Positions 52,650 through 60,733 of a stretch of 64,000 nt of DNA are shown piece by piece. Each line of letters opens with the position of its first letter. Positions within the stretch are counted from its first letter, which is position 1. Position numbers and translations under genes: made by a program. Origin of the DNA: Gemmatimonadota bacterium (GTDB lineage: Bacteria; Latescibacterota; UBA2968; UBA8231); contig VXML01000031.1 of NCBI GenBank assembly GCA_009841115.1, forward strand, positions 3,010-67,009. Direction: 5' to 3'. The notes under the pieces were generated by a model. It was given only the letters and a program-made list of their open reading frames with translations. It was not told the DNA's origin and did no database searches.

Positions 52650-53270
52650 CTAACTCCCCATCGCCTCGGCAAAGCGGCGATTGACTTCGTTCCAGCTGAC
52701 AGTCTCAATCCAAGCGGCGATGTAGTCGGGGCGGCGGTTCTGGTAGTTGAGATAATAGGCGTGTTCCCAGACATCGATACCGAGGATGGGAACTCCGCTG
52801 CCGTCCATTAGGGGATTATCCTGATTGGCAGTGCTGAGGATGTCGAGTCCGCCGTCTTTGACTATGACCCAAGCCCAGCCGCTACCGAATCGCTTGGTTG
52901 CGGCATCCACGAAGGCTTCGCGGGCTGCGTCTTGACTGCCAAATTTGGCTTCGGCTGCGGCGATGAGCTCGGCCGAAGGCTCGCCGCGCTCCCCCGCTGG
53001 AGCCATGATCTGCCAAAATAGGCTGTGGTTGGCATGACCACCGCCGTGATTGCGCACCGCCGTGCTGATGTCCTCGGGGACGGCGTCGAGGTCACTGATG
53101 AGGTCTTCGACGCGTTTAGCAGCTAAGTCGTCGTGCCCTTCGAGCGCGGTGTTGAGGCTGGTCACATAGGTATTGTGATGCTTGGTGTGGTGAATCTCCA
53201 TGGTGCGGGCATCTATGATCGGTTCCAGCGCGTCATAGGCGTAGGGGAGATCGGGAAGGGAGTGAGCCAT
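52650..53270 (-). CDS. sodA: Superoxide dismutase (Mn/Fe family)
   Basis: 206 residues. [10 protein letters not shown] near 27 supplies the first metal His; [29 protein letters not shown] and WNEVNRRF are family signatures with the Asp/His ligands. Mn or Fe use cannot be settled by eye. It is cytosolic, as there is no signal peptide. AAAGGAT precedes the ATG. It lies between the IscU-like gene and the peroxiredoxin gene in one oxidative-stress/iron-sulfur unit downstream of a strong promoter. Confidence 0.96.
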   Translation of the reverse strand: MAHSLPDLPYAYDALEPIIDARTMEIHHTKHHNTYVTSLNTALEGHDDLAAKRVEDLISDLDAVPEDISTAVRNHGGGHANHSLFWQIMAPAGERGEPSAELIAAAEAKFGSQDAAREAFVDAATKRFGSGWAWVIVKDGGLDILSTANQDNPLMDGSGVPILGIDVWEHAYYLNYQNRRPDYIAAWIETVSWNEVNRRFAEAMGS

Positions 53271-53304
53271 GGTGCAATCCTTTCGGCTTGAGGTTAAAAA
53301 TGGG

Positions 53305-53682
53305 TTAGGAGGCCGTATTGGCTTGGTAATTTTTCACTAGAGCCCGAGCCGCGTCAACAGCTAGCTGGGCGGCGTGGCGCTTCATGGGCGGTAGCCCTCC
53401 TAGCGCCTCTTCAATAGCTGCTGGCTTTAGTTGAGCTACATCCACTAGCAGCGAGTCTGCCAGCAACTCGGTGAGCACTGAGCCAGCCGCGACCGAAGGC
53501 GCGCAGCCAAAGGTCTTACAGCTAGCGCGGACGATTCTGCCGTCTTCGACGCGAGCAAAAAGCTGCATTGCATCGCCGCAGGCCTGATTTTCAGCTTGCC
53601 CCGAGGCATTGGCATCGCCGATTTGGCCAGCGTTGCGGGGATGCCGATAGTGGTCAAAAACCGCTGCGCTAAAGGAGGTCAT
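53305..53682 (-). CDS. IscU/NifU-like scaffold lacking the third cysteine
   Basis: 125 residues of the NifU N-terminal/IscU family: [19 protein letters not shown] (C35, D37) and [14 protein letters not shown] (C60). The third site, normally a Cys in K-x-H-C (KIHCSILA in E. coli), reads KRHAAQLA, so it is Ala104. A canonical scaffold holds a [2Fe-2S] cluster on three Cys plus another residue, so binding here may be altered or use C55. No iscS or sufS is adjacent. It is probably first in the operon with sodA and the peroxiredoxin. Confidence 0.85.
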   Translation of the reverse strand: MTSFSAAVFDHYRHPRNAGQIGDANASGQAENQACGDAMQLFARVEDGRIVRASCKTFGCAPSVAAGSVLTELLADSLLVDVAQLKPAAIEEALGGLPPMKRHAAQLAVDAARALVKNYQANTAS

Positions 53683-53728
53683 CTGCTCGCTTCGATAGCC
53701 TAGTAAAGAGGTTCAAGAAACGGGTTGT

Positions 53729-53757
53729 ATAATACTTGTGGCCACGGAAGTTGTCAA
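53729..53757 (-). promoter_or_regulatory. Strong sigma-70 promoter of the iscU-like/sod/prx unit
   Basis: On the minus strand: TTGACA (53752-53757), a 17-base spacer and TATTAT (53729-53734). The -35 matches consensus and the -10 has five of six matches. Transcription would start near 53722, about 40 bases before the IscU-like ATG. It is the best sigma-70-type promoter seen in the window. Confidence 0.7.
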
Positions 53758-53807
53758 CTGTACATCTCCCTGAACTGCAATCTGTACAACGAGTTAGAGC
53801 CACCGCA

Positions 53808-54131
53808 TCAGACTTTGAGGCCACCAGCACCGCCCGGACCACCAGAACCGCAATCCCGCCAATAGGTCCGCACCATCTGCAAGATATCCCACAGTATAGT
53901 ATCCTTTGCTACTTGGTCAATCAACTCGTGCAGCCGCTCGGCTTTCTCAGGCTCGATCAGCCCTAATCCGCTCATCATCGTCAGATGGTGGATCAAGCCC
54001 GTTTGCAACAACGTGCGATTCATGTCCGAGAGGGGGATACTGCTTTTGTTGGCGAACTCTTCTTCAAGGCCAGCATAGAGTTCGGCCAAACTGTGAGAAA
54101 GTGTCGTCTCGACTTTGTAAACTTTTTCCAT
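53808..54131 (-). CDS. Small helical hypothetical protein
   Basis: 107 residues. No family is recognised. Mostly helical-looking (LAELYAGLEEEFANKSS, IHHLTMMSGLGLIEPEKAERLHELIDQVAKDTILWDIL in part) with a Gly-rich tail (CGSGGPGGAGG). There is no membrane segment or signal peptide. AGAGGCGC precedes the ATG. It lies 87 bases after the sigma-54 activator in the same direction, so it might be part of or next to the Psp-like operon, but the gap leaves this open. Confidence 0.55.
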   Translation of the reverse strand: MEKVYKVETTLSHSLAELYAGLEEEFANKSSIPLSDMNRTLLQTGLIHHLTMMSGLGLIEPEKAERLHELIDQVAKDTILWDILQMVRTYWRDCGSGGPGGAGGLKV

Positions 54132-54218
54132 GCGCCTCTCGCCCGTGTGGGAGCCTTGCGGTTAATATACCCGGCGCGTTCCCACTGTCAACAAGACTCG
54201 GCCAGAGGACACAGTGAG

Positions 54219-55637
54219 TTATTTGGCCGTGATTTGGTATTTGCGGAGCAAGTGTCGGAAGCGGTCGTAGGTCAAGCCCAAATGCTGTGCCGCGTCTTTC
54301 TGCCGCCCGCCCGCCTGGGAGAGCGCGCCGTCGAGCAAGTCTCGCTCGACGCGCTCGACTTGTTCATCGAAACTGCCCCCCTCAGGAAGGGCAACGCCGC
54401 TGCTGCCGTGCACTTCCGGGGGCAAGTCATCCATGCCCACTTCGTCTCCCTGCGCAACGCAGAGGGCGCGTTCGACGGCGAATTTGAGTTCGCGCACATT
54501 GCCCGGCCAAGCGTAGGTCTCTAGCGTGGCCAAAACGCCTTCGGCGAACGGACGTCGTTCAATCGCAGGCACTTCGTCGCATAGCTGCTGAGTAAAGTAA
54601 GCAACCAAGGGCCGGATATCCTCGGGCCGCTCCCGCAAGGGCGATAGCTGGAGCACGCTAAACCGCAGGCGGTCATAGAGGTCGGCGCGGAATTGCCCGC
54701 TGGCTATTTCCTGCTCCAGATCTGCGTTGGTCGCTGCCACGACGCGCACGTCAACATGGATCGTCTGCGTCCCGCCCGTGCGTTCAAATTCTTGGTATTC
54801 TATGACGCGCAATACGTTTTTTTGGAAGTCTAGCGAAGTGTTGCCAATCTCGTCGAGAAAAAGCGTGCCGCCATCGGCGGATTCAAAGCGGCCGTGGCGC
54901 ATCTCGGTCGCGCCCGTAAAGGCCCCCTTCTCGTGGCCAAACAGCTCGCTTTCGAGCAGGGTATCCGACAGCGCCGCGCAGTTCAGCTTGACAAAGGCCC
55001 GCTCGCGGCGGTTGCTCCCGTAGTGCAAGGCCGCGGCGATCAGTTCCTTGCCTGTGCCGCGTTCGCCGCAGATCAGCACGGGCCGCGGTATGGAGGCGAC
55101 CTGTTCAACTTGCTTGAGCAGGTTCTGAATCAGAGGACTGCGACTGACGATCTGATAGCGCTGACCTAGCTGGGTCCGATAGAAGGTGTTATCGCGGTCG
55201 AGGGCTTCGTTCTCGGCTTTAAGACGGGCGTTTTCGCGCAATACCGCCAACATTCGCTCGACCTTTTCCATCTCCACTTCGAGCTTGTCCTCGACGTACA
55301 AATCCTTCTCGATGAAGTCCGCTGCCCCGGCCTGCACAGCTTCAACCGCCAAGTCAACACTCCCCTTGCCCGTGAGGATAATAACCGGCAGATCGGCCCA
55401 CTGCTGTTTGATCTCTTTCAGCACTTCAAGGCCATTGGGCTGGCTAATGCCAAAGTCAAAGTCCAGTACCACGAGTTCGACGTCCGTCGGCCTAGCTGCC
55501 AGATGCCCGAGCAGCCGCTGGCCGTTGGAAAACGAGATGACCTCCTTGCCCAAGCTGCGCAGTTTCTCCGCCAACATCTCGCGCAACTCCTGCTGGTCAT
55601 CGGCGATTAAGACGGCTTTCTGTTTTTTGCCTACCAT
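54219..55637 (-). CDS. NtrC-family sigma-54-dependent response regulator
   Basis: 472 residues. A receiver domain (about 6-125) with D13-D14, the likely phospho-acceptor D59 in VVLDFDFG, and ILTGKG and FIEKD. The AAA+ domain (about 165-400) has Walker A GERGTGKE, the GAFTGA loop that contacts sigma-54, and FLDEIG as Walker B. A C-terminal Fis-type helix-turn-helix ends at about 470 (QKDAAQHLGLTYDRFRHLLRKY in part). It activates sigma-54 promoters when phosphorylated. It is the last gene of the Psp-like operon, 27 bases after the kinase gene. A sigma-54 promoter heads the operon, so autoactivation is likely. Confidence 0.96.
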   Translation of the reverse strand: MVGKKQKAVLIADDQQELREMLAEKLRSLGKEVISFSNGQRLLGHLAARPTDVELVVLDFDFGISQPNGLEVLKEIKQQWADLPVIILTGKGSVDLAVEAVQAGAADFIEKDLYVEDKLEVEMEKVERMLAVLRENARLKAENEALDRDNTFYRTQLGQRYQIVSRSPLIQNLLKQVEQVASIPRPVLICGERGTGKELIAAALHYGSNRRERAFVKLNCAALSDTLLESELFGHEKGAFTGATEMRHGRFESADGGTLFLDEIGNTSLDFQKNVLRVIEYQEFERTGGTQTIHVDVRVVAATNADLEQEIASGQFRADLYDRLRFSVLQLSPLRERPEDIRPLVAYFTQQLCDEVPAIERRPFAEGVLATLETYAWPGNVRELKFAVERALCVAQGDEVGMDDLPPEVHGSSGVALPEGGSFDEQVERVERDLLDGALSQAGGRQKDAAQHLGLTYDRFRHLLRKYQITAK

Positions 55638-55664
55638 GTCAGTCCTCGTTCAATCACTAAAAAG

Positions 55665-57020
55665 CTAGGTCCCGCCGCCCGAGAAATTGAGCGGCAGATC
55701 GAGCCGAAAAACGGTCCCGTGTCCCTTTCTACTCTTGACTCGCAGCACACCCTGATGGGCTTGGGCAATACGGCGCGCAATACTCAAGCCATAGCCATTG
55801 CCCCGTTCCCTAGTGGTAAATCCAGGCTCGAATATCAACTCCAAATGCTCTTCCTCAATGCCCGGCCCATCGTCCTCGATCTCAATGAAAGCCAGCGACT
55901 GCTCCTCGTCGTAGCCAGCACCCAGCACCACCCGACCACCGCTATTTCCTTCGAGAATTTCCAAAGCGTTGAGGCAGAGGTTGGTAATGGCCTCGCGCAG
56001 CATCCGCTCATCGGCCTCCACGCGCGGCAAGCCCGCTTGGATCCGCGTCTGGATCGCGGCCTTCCAAGTTTGCCGGTCAAATCCAGCGACCACCCGGCGC
56101 ACCAAGCGCCCGAGATCGATCACCGCCGGGTGGATTTCATCCGTTTTCATCGCTTCCAAGAACCCCACCCATTCGTCGTACAGGGCCTCGTATTCGCCCC
56201 CTAAGCGATTCAACTCCCCCTGTTGCGTCCCTTCGGCCTTGCGCCCCAGCCCTCGCAAGCGGCTACCGATGATCCCCATCAGGTTTTTGATGCGATGTCC
56301 CTTCGTGTAAAACCCCTCGTACACCTGCTCCTTTCCCAACTCGACCATTTCCAGCGATAGACGCGCAAGAACTTGCGGCGCGCTGTGCTCGAATTCCTCG
56401 CAGATGTGCTGGTATTCTTGCTCTAATTCAGGGGGTTTTACGTGGCGAAAAAACAAACGGGCCAAATTCGCGTATGGCTGACTGAGCTTGGGATCGAGTT
56501 GGATGGCGACCTTGAATTCCCCCATCGCCCCCAATACTTGGCCGCTTTGTAGCAAAAGCTGGCCTAGACTGTTGTGGCCAGCCGCGGAAAGTGGGTTGAG
56601 AGCCAACCCTTGGCGAAACGCGCGTATGGCTTCCTCACGCCGCTGAGGATCTTCGTTATACTGGCTACCAAGAGCGAAAAAGACGCGATCGAGAGTTGGG
56701 TATTCGCGCCCTGCCTCGGTCGCGTGCACGATGGCCTCAAAGTGCGCTAGCGACCGCTCGCGGAACCGGGCGTTCCGCCGCCCTTGGCGCATTGCGAGCA
56801 AGCCGAGTTGATAGTGACTTTCTAGATGCCCACTCTCCGCGGCCGCTTCCAGCACGGCGATGGCCACTTGTTCGTCCCCTAATTCCAAGAGACAAAGCCC
56901 TTTGCGGTGCTGGAGTTCCAAGTCGTCGGGTACCTGCGCTAGGCCGCGCTCGCACCACTCCAACGCCTCGGCCCAACGCGCACCCTCACAAGCCTCTACA
57001 GCGCGGTCGAGCCAATCCAC
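55665..57020 (-). CDS. Soluble TPR-containing sensor histidine kinase
   Basis: 451 residues from a GTG three bases after the preceding stop. TPR-like repeats fill residues 1-200 (ALEWCERGLAQVPDDLELQHRKG and AIRAFRQGLALNPLSAAGHNSLGQLLL, each in part). The phosphoacceptor region GHRIKNLMGIIGSRL (H242) is followed by a HATPase domain with N box NLCLNALEI, DDGPGI, FEPGFTT and GNGYGLS. No membrane helix is present, so the signal would come by protein contact, plausibly with the membrane Psp proteins. It pairs with the NtrC-type regulator encoded next. Confidence 0.9.
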   Translation of the reverse strand: MDWLDRAVEACEGARWAEALEWCERGLAQVPDDLELQHRKGLCLLELGDEQVAIAVLEAAAESGHLESHYQLGLLAMRQGRRNARFRERSLAHFEAIVHATEAGREYPTLDRVFFALGSQYNEDPQRREEAIRAFRQGLALNPLSAAGHNSLGQLLLQSGQVLGAMGEFKVAIQLDPKLSQPYANLARLFFRHVKPPELEQEYQHICEEFEHSAPQVLARLSLEMVELGKEQVYEGFYTKGHRIKNLMGIIGSRLRGLGRKAEGTQQGELNRLGGEYEALYDEWVGFLEAMKTDEIHPAVIDLGRLVRRVVAGFDRQTWKAAIQTRIQAGLPRVEADERMLREAITNLCLNALEILEGNSGGRVVLGAGYDEEQSLAFIEIEDDGPGIEEEHLELIFEPGFTTRERGNGYGLSIARRIAQAHQGVLRVKSRKGHGTVFRLDLPLNFSGGGT

Positions 57021-57023
57021 AGC

Positions 57024-57392
57024 CTAGCCTTGCTCTCGCGGTTCTTGGCGCTCCCAAGACTTAGATCCTGCTTCGTCCATGTGGTCAATCTTTTCGCTGA
57101 GAGCGATCATCACGTCCTGCACCTCAGTTAGCCGCTGTTCCATTCCGGCTAGCCGTTCCCGCAGTTCATCAGGCTCAATGCCCTTGTCCTCGGATACAGT
57201 CGCCTTGAGCTTGAGGTATTCGGCAACTTTAGCGATGCCGAAAATCGCCACAACAGCCAACAAGAGTGGCGTCAGAACGACGGGCCCTATCAAACCGTAG
57301 GGGCTTGGGGTAATGGCAAACGCCAAGTAAAAAAGCACGCACAGCGCGATACCGCAGAAAAACCCGAAGGCGGGGCCCCTATTCTTGTCCAT
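57024..57392 (-). CDS. PspB-like coiled-coil membrane protein, second copy
   Basis: 122 residues from the ATG at 57392 with AGAGGAG upstream. Two hydrophobic segments (about 8-30 and 35-56) are followed by a cytosolic coiled coil (about 75-110) containing QRLTEVQDVMIALSEKID, identical to the protein encoded just upstream. The C-terminal tail is charged. PspB in E. coli has one membrane helix and a similar coil; this is larger with two helices. No exact family is recognised. It lies 3 bases before the kinase gene, pointing to a partnership in stress sensing. Confidence 0.7.
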   Translation of the reverse strand: MDKNRGPAFGFFCGIALCVLFYLAFAITPSPYGLIGPVVLTPLLLAVVAIFGIAKVAEYLKLKATVSEDKGIEPDELRERLAGMEQRLTEVQDVMIALSEKIDHMDEAGSKSWERQEPREQG

Positions 57393-57427
57393 AATTGAGC
57401 TCCTCTCTATGGAATCAACTCTTCCAG

Positions 57428-57703
57428 TCAACTCTCCGTTCCCATTTGCTCTTTTTGTGCTTTAGGTTTAGTCCCTACTCCATCCATGTAGTCGATCTTC
57501 TCGCTGAGGGCGATCATCACGTCCTGTACCTCGGTCAGCCGCTGCTCAACTTGCTCTAGTCGTTTGACGATCAAATCCTCTTCCTCTTTGGCCTTTTTGT
57601 CTCGTCGCTTGCGGCTCGAATAATACTTGTTGCCCCAATTGACCAATCCACTGCACAGGATGATGAGACATATGCCAATGGCGAGCTGTAAAAACCCACT
57701 CAT
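57428..57703 (-). CDS. PspB-like coiled-coil membrane protein, first copy
   Basis: 91 residues with GGGAGGGAG before the ATG. One N-terminal membrane helix (about 5-22, LQLAIGICLIILCSGLV), a basic stretch (KYYSSRKRRDKKAK) and a coiled coil (about 45-75) with the 18-residue string shared with the next protein. The layout (helix, basic, coil) is that of PspB, which binds PspC and relays envelope stress to PspA; the sequence itself is not close enough to be sure. No PspC homologue is seen here. Confidence 0.7.
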   Translation of the reverse strand: MSGFLQLAIGICLIILCSGLVNWGNKYYSSRKRRDKKAKEEEDLIVKRLEQVEQRLTEVQDVMIALSEKIDYMDGVGTKPKAQKEQMGTES

Positions 57704-57739
57704 TTGCTCCCTCCCTGTCCTAGCTATAGCCTGTTTGTA

Positions 57740-58264
57740 TCAGGCGCTTTCGACGCCTCGGCTCCAGTGTTTCTCATGATCGAAAAGCACCTCTGGAAAG
57801 CGATAGACGATCAGGCCCGAATCGGTTATTTCGACCTCGACGAATCCCCCATCGGCCAAGCGCTTGAGAATCTCCGAGGCCTCCTCGACCGTCAGCCCGG
57901 TATCGGCCGCAGTTTCGGTCACCGTCAGGCGGCCATTTCTCTTCTGGGCCAGCCGCACCACGCGGTTCTGCTGCCGTCGGTAGCGCACCAAATGCGCGGC
58001 CGCATCGAGCTTTTTGGCCAGCATCCAGAGCAAGCCGCCGAAAATGGTCTGAGTGACGCCAATGGCGAAAAACTCGAAATGGGAGTCTGGACCATCGGCA
58101 TGGAGAATTTGAAAAAGGCCGTAGAGCATAAATCCCAGCCCTATCGGTACCATCGGCACGGCCATTACCTTGAGAAAAAGAGCGCTTAGGCGCTTGAATC
58201 CCCCTTCCATAGCACTTCGTACCTCGCTTTTTACCGCGTCGGGCGGTCTCATCGTCGCAGCCAT
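57740..58264 (-). CDS. Two-TM protein with C-terminal winged helix
   Basis: 174 residues from the ATG at 58264 with GGGG upstream; a GTG 9 codons earlier is possible. Two membrane helices (about 30-52 and 63-84) are followed by a cytosolic tail that reads as a winged helix-turn-helix (about 95-160: RVVRLAQKRNGRLTVTETAADTGLTVEEASEILKRLADGGFVEV, in part). No family is recognised. A membrane-bound winged helix could bind DNA or serve only as a protein-contact module. It lies 48 bases after pspA in the operon and is a candidate new Psp component. Confidence 0.7.
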   Translation of the reverse strand: MAATMRPPDAVKSEVRSAMEGGFKRLSALFLKVMAVPMVPIGLGFMLYGLFQILHADGPDSHFEFFAIGVTQTIFGGLLWMLAKKLDAAAHLVRYRRQQNRVVRLAQKRNGRLTVTETAADTGLTVEEASEILKRLADGGFVEVEITDSGLIVYRFPEVLFDHEKHWSRGVESA

Positions 58265-58312
58265 TAGTTCCCCGAATTCAGCAGATTGCACAACATGCTG
58301 CGGAACAAAGGA

Positions 58313-58987
58313 TTACTTGTCTTTCTTCATCTTATCCTTTAGGGCCTTCAATTCGTCGTCAACACTGTGGTCGGCTTCGAGCTGGCGAATTTCTTTCTCA
58401 ACGTCTTCCATCTCGCCCGAAATCTCCACGTGCGCGGCAGCCTCTGCCTCGCTCTCTTCGACTTTCTGCTCAAAGCGTTCAAAGCTAGAAAAGGCATCCT
58501 GACCCAACCCAGAAATACTCTGAGCTAGCCGCTTGCGGGCCTGGGCAGCTTGATGGCGGGCAATCAATGTGCCCTGCCGGGTCCGCGCTTCTTCGAGCTT
58601 GGTCTTTAGCTCGCGTAGCTGCTCGCGCAACTGCTCGGCCGTCTGCCGACTCTCCTCCAGAGCCGGAGCCAGATCCTCGGCAGCTTTGGCAAATACCGCC
58701 TTGCGCTCCAGCGCCCGTCGCGCCAGCGCATCTTCGCCCGCTTCCACCGCCCGTTCGGCCTTGCCCTGCCATTCGGCGACCTGGCTTTGCTTGTCGTTGA
58801 ACTGGCGCTCGAGCCGCTTGTGGTTGGCCACAGCAGTCCCTACCGAGGCCGTGGCCTTGCCTACTGCCTCTTCCATGTCCCGCACCATCTGGCGGATCAT
58901 CTTGTCTGGCTCTTCGGCCCGGTCGAGCATCTCGTTAATATTGGACTTGAGGATATCGCTTATCCTCGAAAAGGCTCCCTTAGCCAT
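58313..58987 (-). CDS. pspA: Phage shock protein A (PspA/IM30 family)
   Basis: 224 residues, normal length. The N-terminal amphipathic segment (MAKGAFSRISDILKSNINEMLDRAEEP in part) and the long coiled coil with MIRQMVRDMEEAVGKATASVGTAVANHKRLERQ (in part) identify the family. ESCRT-III-like PspA coats damaged inner membrane and, in E. coli, inhibits the activator PspF. AAGGAAGG is the ribosome site. It is the first gene of the operon and lies just downstream of the sigma-54 promoter. PspF itself is not present; the TPR kinase and NtrC-type regulator are encoded downstream. Confidence 0.95.
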   Translation of the reverse strand: MAKGAFSRISDILKSNINEMLDRAEEPDKMIRQMVRDMEEAVGKATASVGTAVANHKRLERQFNDKQSQVAEWQGKAERAVEAGEDALARRALERKAVFAKAAEDLAPALEESRQTAEQLREQLRELKTKLEEARTRQGTLIARHQAAQARKRLAQSISGLGQDAFSSFERFEQKVEESEAEAAAHVEISGEMEDVEKEIRQLEADHSVDDELKALKDKMKKDK

Positions 58988-59036
58988 AGCACACCTTCCT
59001 TGATTGAGTGAAGCTTATTATGCGTTGTTTCTAACC

Positions 59037-59053
59037 TGCAAGGACCATGCCAA
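59037..59053 (-). promoter_or_regulatory. Sigma-54 promoter of the Psp-like operon
   Basis: Minus strand reads TTGGCATGGTCCTTGCA, close to the sigma-54 consensus TTGGCACG-N4-TTGCA (TGGCAT, 5 bases, TTGC). The -24 GG and -12 GC elements are both exact. Transcription would start about 12 bases downstream, near 59026, giving a leader of about 40 bases before pspA. A sigma-54 activator gene lies at the end of the same operon. This is the strongest regulatory site in the window. Confidence 0.85.
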
Positions 59054-59091
59054 AATTATTGTTATATCCATAACTGATTATAGTCCAATAT

Positions 59092-59130
59092 ATTACAGGA
59101 AAAACATAGATCAAATTATTACCTGTTAAT
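59092..59130. promoter_or_regulatory. Inverted repeat upstream of the sigma-54 promoter (possible enhancer)
   Basis: ATTACAGG at 59092-59099 and its near inverse CCTGTTAAT at 59122-59130 are separated by 22 bases. It lies about 40-80 bases upstream of the -24 element, where an NtrC-type activator could bind. The half-sites are short and the match is only partly symmetric, so this is a weak call. Confidence 0.35.
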
Positions 59131-59211
59131 GGCCAGATTCGCCACTTGGCTGGCGTCATTGGCCATTTTCACTCCTTTGGTTATTATAAAGTCTTCAAAA
59201 AGGATTTTGCA

Positions 59212-60654
59212 ATGGCCAATCCATTGGTCTTGATCGGCTTGGGTGTCTATCTCGCGGTGATGCTCGGCGTTGGCCTATACGCTGGTCGCCGCGTCCACAA
59301 CTCGACAGACTTCATCCTCGCCGGCCAACGCCTGCCCCTATTGCTCTGTACCGCGACCCTCGCAGCGACGTGGTTTGGTGGTGGAATCTGCATTGGTGCG
59401 GCAAGTGCTGCGTACAAGGGCGGCATCCTCGCGGTCATTGCCGACCCTTTTGGCGCGGCCTTGTGCCTGTTCATCGCTGGCCTCTTTTACGTCCGGCTGA
59501 TGCGGCGCATGGGCTTGATGACAATCGCATCTTTTTTTAGCCGCCGCTTCGGCCCACGGGCGGGCCTGCTGGCCAGCCTGTGTACCATTCCCGCCTATGT
59601 TGGCTGGACCGGCTCACTCCTGGTGGCCTTTGGACGAATCCTGCAGATCCTGACCGGCATTGATCCCGCGGTCGGCATCTGCGCAGCCGCAGTCATTGTG
59701 CTGATCTACACTTGGGCCGGCGGCATGTGGGCCGTCACGCTAACCGATTTCGTCCAAGTGACCATCCTCGTGCTCGGGCTGTTTATTTTGACGCCAATCC
59801 TCCTCGGCGACATGGGCGGTTGGAAGGCCCTCGTCGCCCAAATACCGTCCTCCCGCTTCGATTTCTACCCCCGAGGCGACGCGGCCAGTTGGTTGGCCTA
59901 CGCGCGCGACTGGCTGGTCATCGGCCTCGGCAACCTAGCGGGCCAAGACCTAATCCAGCGCAGTCTATCCAGCCGCGACGAAAAGGTGGCGTACCGCAGC
60001 GCTTATCTCGCTGGGTTGCTTTATATAACAGTCGGGCTGTTGCCTGTTTTTCTCGGCATGGCGGGTGCAGTCATCCTTCCGGATTTGGCCGATCCCGACC
60101 TAGTTATGATGTCCCTCGCCCTAAAATACCTTCCAGATATAGCCCTGATCCTCTTTATGGGAGCCCTCGTCTCGGCCCTCCTGTCCAGCGCCGATAGTGC
60201 CCTCCTCGCTCCAGCGAGCGTCATTGGCTGGGATCTCCTGCGCTACTTCAAGCCCGATGCCGAAGAGCGGTCGTCGCTGCGCCTGACGCGCTTGTCCGTC
60301 CTCCTATTGGGCGCGCTATCTCTGCTGTTGGCCCTCCGGACTGCTTCGGTGTACGACTTGATGGTCGATTCTTGGTCCGTACTCCTCGCTTCGCTATTCG
60401 TCCCGCTAACTGCTGGCTTGTGGTGGTCCAAGAGCAACGGCCCGGGAGCCTTAGCATCCATAGGGGTTGGCCTGTGTGCATGGCAGGTGTTGCGGATAAT
60501 CCCCGTGGATTTGCCAGCCGACCTCTTGGCCGTGCCTTTTTCCGCCCTCGCCTTGGTAATCGTCAGCTTACTAACTCAAAAGAAGGCCCTGCCGCAACCC
60601 TTAATCGATGCCGAGGGACGCCCCTTGGACTATAAAAATCGCTTGGGTATTTAA
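59212..60654 (+). CDS. Sodium:solute symporter (SSS family)
   Basis: 480 residues from the ATG at 59212 (AAGGA upstream); an in-frame start 22 codons earlier is not supported. About 13 membrane helices. The family's N-terminal YAGRRVHNSTDFILAGQRLPLL and the GLGNLAGQDLIQRSLSSRDEKVAYRSAY segment are clear; SSADSALLAPASVIGWDLL lines the sodium site. It imports a sugar, amino acid or carboxylate with sodium. It is divergent from the Psp operon and lies 79 bases before the aldehyde dehydrogenase gene, which may act on its substrate. Confidence 0.93.
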   Translation: MANPLVLIGLGVYLAVMLGVGLYAGRRVHNSTDFILAGQRLPLLLCTATLAATWFGGGICIGAASAAYKGGILAVIADPFGAALCLFIAGLFYVRLMRRMGLMTIASFFSRRFGPRAGLLASLCTIPAYVGWTGSLLVAFGRILQILTGIDPAVGICAAAVIVLIYTWAGGMWAVTLTDFVQVTILVLGLFILTPILLGDMGGWKALVAQIPSSRFDFYPRGDAASWLAYARDWLVIGLGNLAGQDLIQRSLSSRDEKVAYRSAYLAGLLYITVGLLPVFLGMAGAVILPDLADPDLVMMSLALKYLPDIALILFMGALVSALLSSADSALLAPASVIGWDLLRYFKPDAEERSSLRLTRLSVLLLGALSLLLALRTASVYDLMVDSWSVLLASLFVPLTAGLWWSKSNGPGALASIGVGLCAWQVLRIIPVDLPADLLAVPFSALALVIVSLLTQKKALPQPLIDAEGRPLDYKNRLGI

Positions 60655-60733
60655 CCTTAAACTCGCTTGACAGGTAAAAGCGCGTACTTAACTTGTTGAC
60701 TACTTACCACTCACCTCAAAAAGGAATCTGACC

